A stretch of DNA of 64,000 nt from Asaia prunellae JCM 25354 (GTDB lineage Bacteria; Pseudomonadota; Alphaproteobacteria; Acetobacterales; Acetobacteraceae): assembly GCF_000613885.1 (NCBI RefSeq), contig NZ_BAJV01000003.1:180281-244280 (forward strand), in the 5' to 3' direction. The position numbers were made by a program, and so were the translations under genes. Below, in pieces: positions 60,755 through 64,000 of this stretch. Position 1 is the stretch's first letter; each line of letters opens with the position of its first letter. Under the pieces are notes generated by a model, which was given only the letters and a program-made list of their open reading frames with translations, did no database searches and was not told the DNA's origin.

Positions 60755-62152
60755 ATGTCTGAGACCCATGAATTTGATCTGGCCGTCATCGGCGCTGGCC
60801 CTGGTGGTTATGTTTGTGCGCTCAAAGCCGCTCAACGTGGTCTGAAAGTACTTTGTGTCGACCGGCGTGAGACGCCAGGTGGCACCTGTCTCAATGTTGG
60901 CTGTATTCCCTCCAAGGCACTCCTGCACAGCTCGGAGCGTCTGCATGAGGCTGAGACCGAATTTGCTGCTCTGGGCATTGATAATGTGACGCCCAAACTC
61001 AATCTGGGGCAGATGATGGCCCGCAAGGAGCGAGTGGTTGGTGATACTGTCAAGGGTATCGGTTATCTCTTCCGCAAGAACAATGTGACATTCAGGGTTG
61101 GCGAGGCCAAACTGACCGGACCGCATGACCTTTCGATCAATGGCGAGAAGGTAACAGCGAGATCGATAGTCATCGCAACCGGCAGCGCCCCAGTCGCATT
61201 GCCTGGTGTCGATTTTGACGAAAAACGCGTTGTTTCCTCGACTGGTGCCCTGTCTCTCGAAGCTGTTCCCAAACGCCTGGCCGTGATTGGCGCAGGGGTG
61301 ATTGGTCTTGAGCTCGGCAGTGTCTGGAAGCGGCTGGGGAGCGAGGTCACGATCATCGAATATGGTGATCATATTGCCCCCGGGTTTGATCGTGGGCTTG
61401 GTCGCCAGTTTCAGCGGTCGCTTGAAAAACTCGGTCTCAAATTCCGTCTTTCTACACGTGTTACCAAAGTCGAGATTGAGGGCAGTGCGCTTGATCTGAC
61501 CCTGCAAAAAGTGGGGCAGGAAGAGACGGAAACACTTGAGGCCGATGTTGTTCTCGTTTCCATTGGTCGTAAGCCCTATACGCAGGGTCTGGATCTGGGA
61601 GCTGTCGGGATCGATACCGATGAAGTTGGACGCATCCCGGTTGATCCGCATTTTCGTACGTCCTGCCCCAGCATCTATGCAATCGGCGATGTAATTGCTG
61701 GTCCCATGCTGGCCCATAAGGCCGAAGAGGAAGGCCTCGCTCTCGCCGAGCAGCTGGCCGGGCATGTGGGGCATGTACCCTATGACGCCATTCCTTCAGT
61801 CATCTATACCCAGCCGGAATTTGCAATGGTGGGCAAGACTGAAGAGCAGCTCAAACAGGAGGGGGTTGCTTACAAGACAGGAAGTTTTCCTTTCATGGCC
61901 AGCGCGCGCGCGCGTGCTATTGCCGCCACGGATGGCGGGGTCAAGGTTCTGACGGATGCAAAAACGGATCGCATTCTTGGTGTTCATATTCTTGGCGCCT
62001 GTGCGGGAGAGCTGATCGCTGAAGCCACATTGGCTATGACGTTCAAGGCAAGCGCGGAAGATATTGCCCTTGCCTGTCATGCTCATCCGACGCTTTCGGA
62101 AGCTCTCAAGGAGGCTGCTCTGGGTGCCTTCGATAAGCCATTGCATCTGTGA
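60755..62152 (+). CDS. lpd: Dihydrolipoyl dehydrogenase (E3)
   Basis: The protein has 465 residues and is complete. The FAD-binding GAGPGGYVCALKAAQ, the redox disulfide GGTCLNVGCIPSKALLH, NAD-binding VIGAGVIGLELGSVW, IGDVIAGPMLAHKAEEEG and the C-terminal HAHPTLSEALKEAALGA (active-site His-Glu) are all visible. It reoxidises the lipoyl group of 2-oxoglutarate dehydrogenase. AAGGAG at 60742-60747 precedes ATG 60755. It starts 16 bases after sucB and is co-transcribed with it. Confidence 0.97.
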   Translation: MSETHEFDLAVIGAGPGGYVCALKAAQRGLKVLCVDRRETPGGTCLNVGCIPSKALLHSSERLHEAETEFAALGIDNVTPKLNLGQMMARKERVVGDTVKGIGYLFRKNNVTFRVGEAKLTGPHDLSINGEKVTARSIVIATGSAPVALPGVDFDEKRVVSSTGALSLEAVPKRLAVIGAGVIGLELGSVWKRLGSEVTIIEYGDHIAPGFDRGLGRQFQRSLEKLGLKFRLSTRVTKVEIEGSALDLTLQKVGQEETETLEADVVLVSIGRKPYTQGLDLGAVGIDTDEVGRIPVDPHFRTSCPSIYAIGDVIAGPMLAHKAEEEGLALAEQLAGHVGHVPYDAIPSVIYTQPEFAMVGKTEEQLKQEGVAYKTGSFPFMASARARAIAATDGGVKVLTDAKTDRILGVHILGACAGELIAEATLAMTFKASAEDIALACHAHPTLSEALKEAALGAFDKPLHL

Positions 62153-62335
62153 TGCGCTTTGACCAGATACGGGATCTTGCCTGTCTGTAGATCGCCGTCT
62201 CTTTGTGCTCGCTTGAATCAAGAAGCTTCTGGCTTGGAAGTTACTCTTTCTCTTGAGATTATATATAAATATTCTGAGCGCTAAAAATGAATTGTTTCTG
62301 CGCTCAGATAATATTGTTTGATATGAAACCGTCTA

Positions 62336-63757
62336 TTAGCTAGCTACTGATAAAAGTTGTCCATCTTCCTGAAGGAGATCAACTCTAGCTACTGACGGAA
62401 AATGCTTAACCACTTCAATGCTCAGGAAATAGTTTTCATGTTCTCCGAGATTATGAAGCTGAGCGAGCCCATTGGTCCATCTGTATGGGACTTTTTCCTG
62501 AACGTGCCAGCCATCAAGTGTCGCAACCTCGAGATGGTCAGTGTATTCGACTCTACCTTTGGCTGATATTATTTCAATTTTCCCAACCAGAATGCCGAGG
62601 TCTCTTCTATCGTCCACAAAAGGACCGGTAATATCAGATGGTTTTCCGCTGCCGGATCGTATCTGGATATTCTGTGTGGGTCTGTCGATATAAAAGAGAT
62701 GGTGATTTCCGTTTTTTCTGGATGCCTTAATCAGATTCCCATGTTGATCCATGATTTCGATGACTGAAGACTCAATTATTTTCTGCTCGGTGAGAGGGAA
62801 ACCCAAAGTCTCAGCTCTGGACGCATATAGTTGATAGATTGGTTCGACAAAATCAGTGCTTGTATTTAGTGGTGCGGCAGCGTCTTGCTGCCAGTTTTTG
62901 ACAGGCGAGGATGTATTGCCAATTGAATGCAGGAATTCGTTCTCTTCTGTCCGGAGATAGCTTTCTGTAAGTATGCCATCAGATTTCAGAATCGAGTGTT
63001 CGTCCAGCTCAATGTGGAAATAGTCATAGTCATATATTGTAGTATCCCGGTATATGCTCCTGTCATTAACCAGCATCCGGGCGGGTACAAATTGACCTTT
63101 AATTAACAGGCAGTGTTCAGAAGTTAAGAGACAGTCTTTGAAAGGGACGTTTTCGGCGAATGCATTTTTCCTGATACGGATTGGAGACTTATCCAGATCG
63201 TCGCTTCCACCGTGCCGGGTGATGTGGTTTCTGCCAACCCAACGTACTTCCCGAATGATAGAATTTCCATCCTTGTCGTGAGTCATAACTTGCGTGCCGG
63301 GAATAATTTCCTCAACGGCGATATGCCCGCCTGGCGTGGCAATCAATGTGCCTGTCAGGAAGCATTTACCATTCCACATACCTCCGGCGCCTTTGTTAAA
63401 ACCCCATGTTGCGATAGGCGTGGTCACCTTGTTTTGCTTGACGGCTATACTGGTGCCTGTACCGCTGGAATTGGTGAGCATATAGGTATAGGCGCTCAGA
63501 TTGAGTGCCGGATCTCCGAGAACAAGATATCCCCCTCCGCTCAACTGGAATATTGCCATGTTCAGGTTCCCCCACCCTTGTACACTGGGGCTACCACCAA
63601 AAGATGCGGTATAGTTATATCTTGTTCCGTTTATGATGAGGTATCCGGCACCATATGTAACCGTTGCTTTTTTTGGTGATGCTATTGTCTGATTCAGGGG
63701 GGCATTGGATATGGTGCCCCAATTCAGGGTATAGGTGCCGGATGTTAGAATTGCCAT
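62336..63757 (-). CDS. Hint-domain protein, surface or secreted
   Basis: About 473 residues. The N-terminal 110 residues are beta-rich (YTLNWGTISNAPLNQTIASP, YGAGYLIINGTRYNYTASFG) with no obvious signal peptide. The Hint domain follows: CFLTGTLIATPGGHIAVEEI (catalytic Cys block), MTHDKDGN and LLTSEHCLLIKGQFVPARML. GGAGGAAAAA directly precedes ATG 63757. Proteins of this kind, with a Hint module and beta-repeats, are common in acetic acid bacteria and of unknown role. The C-terminal 150 residues have no match I recognise. Confidence 0.8.
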   Translation of the reverse strand: MAILTSGTYTLNWGTISNAPLNQTIASPKKATVTYGAGYLIINGTRYNYTASFGGSPSVQGWGNLNMAIFQLSGGGYLVLGDPALNLSAYTYMLTNSSGTGTSIAVKQNKVTTPIATWGFNKGAGGMWNGKCFLTGTLIATPGGHIAVEEIIPGTQVMTHDKDGNSIIREVRWVGRNHITRHGGSDDLDKSPIRIRKNAFAENVPFKDCLLTSEHCLLIKGQFVPARMLVNDRSIYRDTTIYDYDYFHIELDEHSILKSDGILTESYLRTEENEFLHSIGNTSSPVKNWQQDAAAPLNTSTDFVEPIYQLYASRAETLGFPLTEQKIIESSVIEIMDQHGNLIKASRKNGNHHLFYIDRPTQNIQIRSGSGKPSDITGPFVDDRRDLGILVGKIEIISAKGRVEYTDHLEVATLDGWHVQEKVPYRWTNGLAQLHNLGEHENYFLSIEVVKHFPSVARVDLLQEDGQLLSVAS

Positions 63758-64000
63758 TTTTTCCTCCAGGGCAGGGGTCTGTAATATATGATTTTTAGAG
63801 AAAACCACTTGAGAAGGTCAACTAATTTTAAAGAATTCCATATTTCATACTACAATAAATTTTAGAAATATTTTGAAAGATGCATAATGATATCAATTAA
63901 TATGGACAATTAAAATAATAATACTTATAGAAGTATAATTCTCAAAAATCTGGTTTGTCGAGAATTATTTTGATTTATAATTGTAGTAGATTATATTATA
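63758..64000. other. AT-rich sequence at the right edge
   Basis: About 240 strongly AT-rich bases upstream of the Hint-domain gene. No ORF or repeat can be supported before the window ends. Confidence 0.4.

Overview
The window reads as chromosomal DNA of an alphaproteobacterium, most likely an acetic acid bacterium (Acetobacteraceae; inference). The grounds are the SdhCDAB and SucB/Lpd sequences, the alphaproteobacterial MlaFE, PspA/PspF and ZapE types, a Hint-domain secreted protein of the kind seen in these bacteria, and many sugar/polyol and redox genes. Gene density is high and the composition is moderately GC-rich, apart from AT-rich stretches near 14.3-14.95 kb, 45.0-45.2 kb and the right end. 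I saw no rRNA, tRNA, CRISPR array, prophage or intact insertion sequence.

Layout: (1) 0-6.7 kb, an inositol-type catabolic block: LacI start fragment, iolE, two Gfo/Idh/MocA oxidoreductases, iolG, an AraC regulator and a divergent PhyH-type dioxygenase. (2) 6.8-12 kb, stress/redox genes: CMD-family protein, SDRs, LysR, cupin, aldo-keto reductase, HxlR, and a PRISE-type enone reductase. (3) gmk and an MHS-family transporter. (4) 14.3-20.9 kb, an AT-flanked surface-polysaccharide block: TPR protein, a three-domain glycosyltransferase and a secreted beta-helix protein. (5) sdhCDAB, zapE, a TonB receptor, dcp, a YigZ-family gene, radA and mlaFE. (6) 35-41.2 kb, an unusual phage-shock locus: pspF divergent from pspA, a pspB-like gene and three tandem exported repeat proteins. 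Two of the three carry a PspC-like C-terminal tail although no PspC core is present. (7) DEAD-box helicase, UDP-glucose dehydrogenase and an amber-interrupted exported protein. (8) 45-57.5 kb, accessory metabolism: two MFS transporters, an AroE-like dehydrogenase, LacI, AraC and PdxR/MocR regulators, alpha/beta hydrolase, HbpS-like protein with an SDR, DapA-like aldolase and a class I amidotransferase. (9) xylB, sucB-lpd and a Hint-domain protein.

A property of the whole window: 17 frameshifts break 12 otherwise well-conserved genes, among them radA, sucB, ugd and xylB. Fifteen of the 17 are repaired by lengthening a short G or C run by one or two bases. That points to homopolymer under-calling in the source assembly rather than gene decay. 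I list these genes as apparent pseudogenes over their full span and say where the reading frame breaks.
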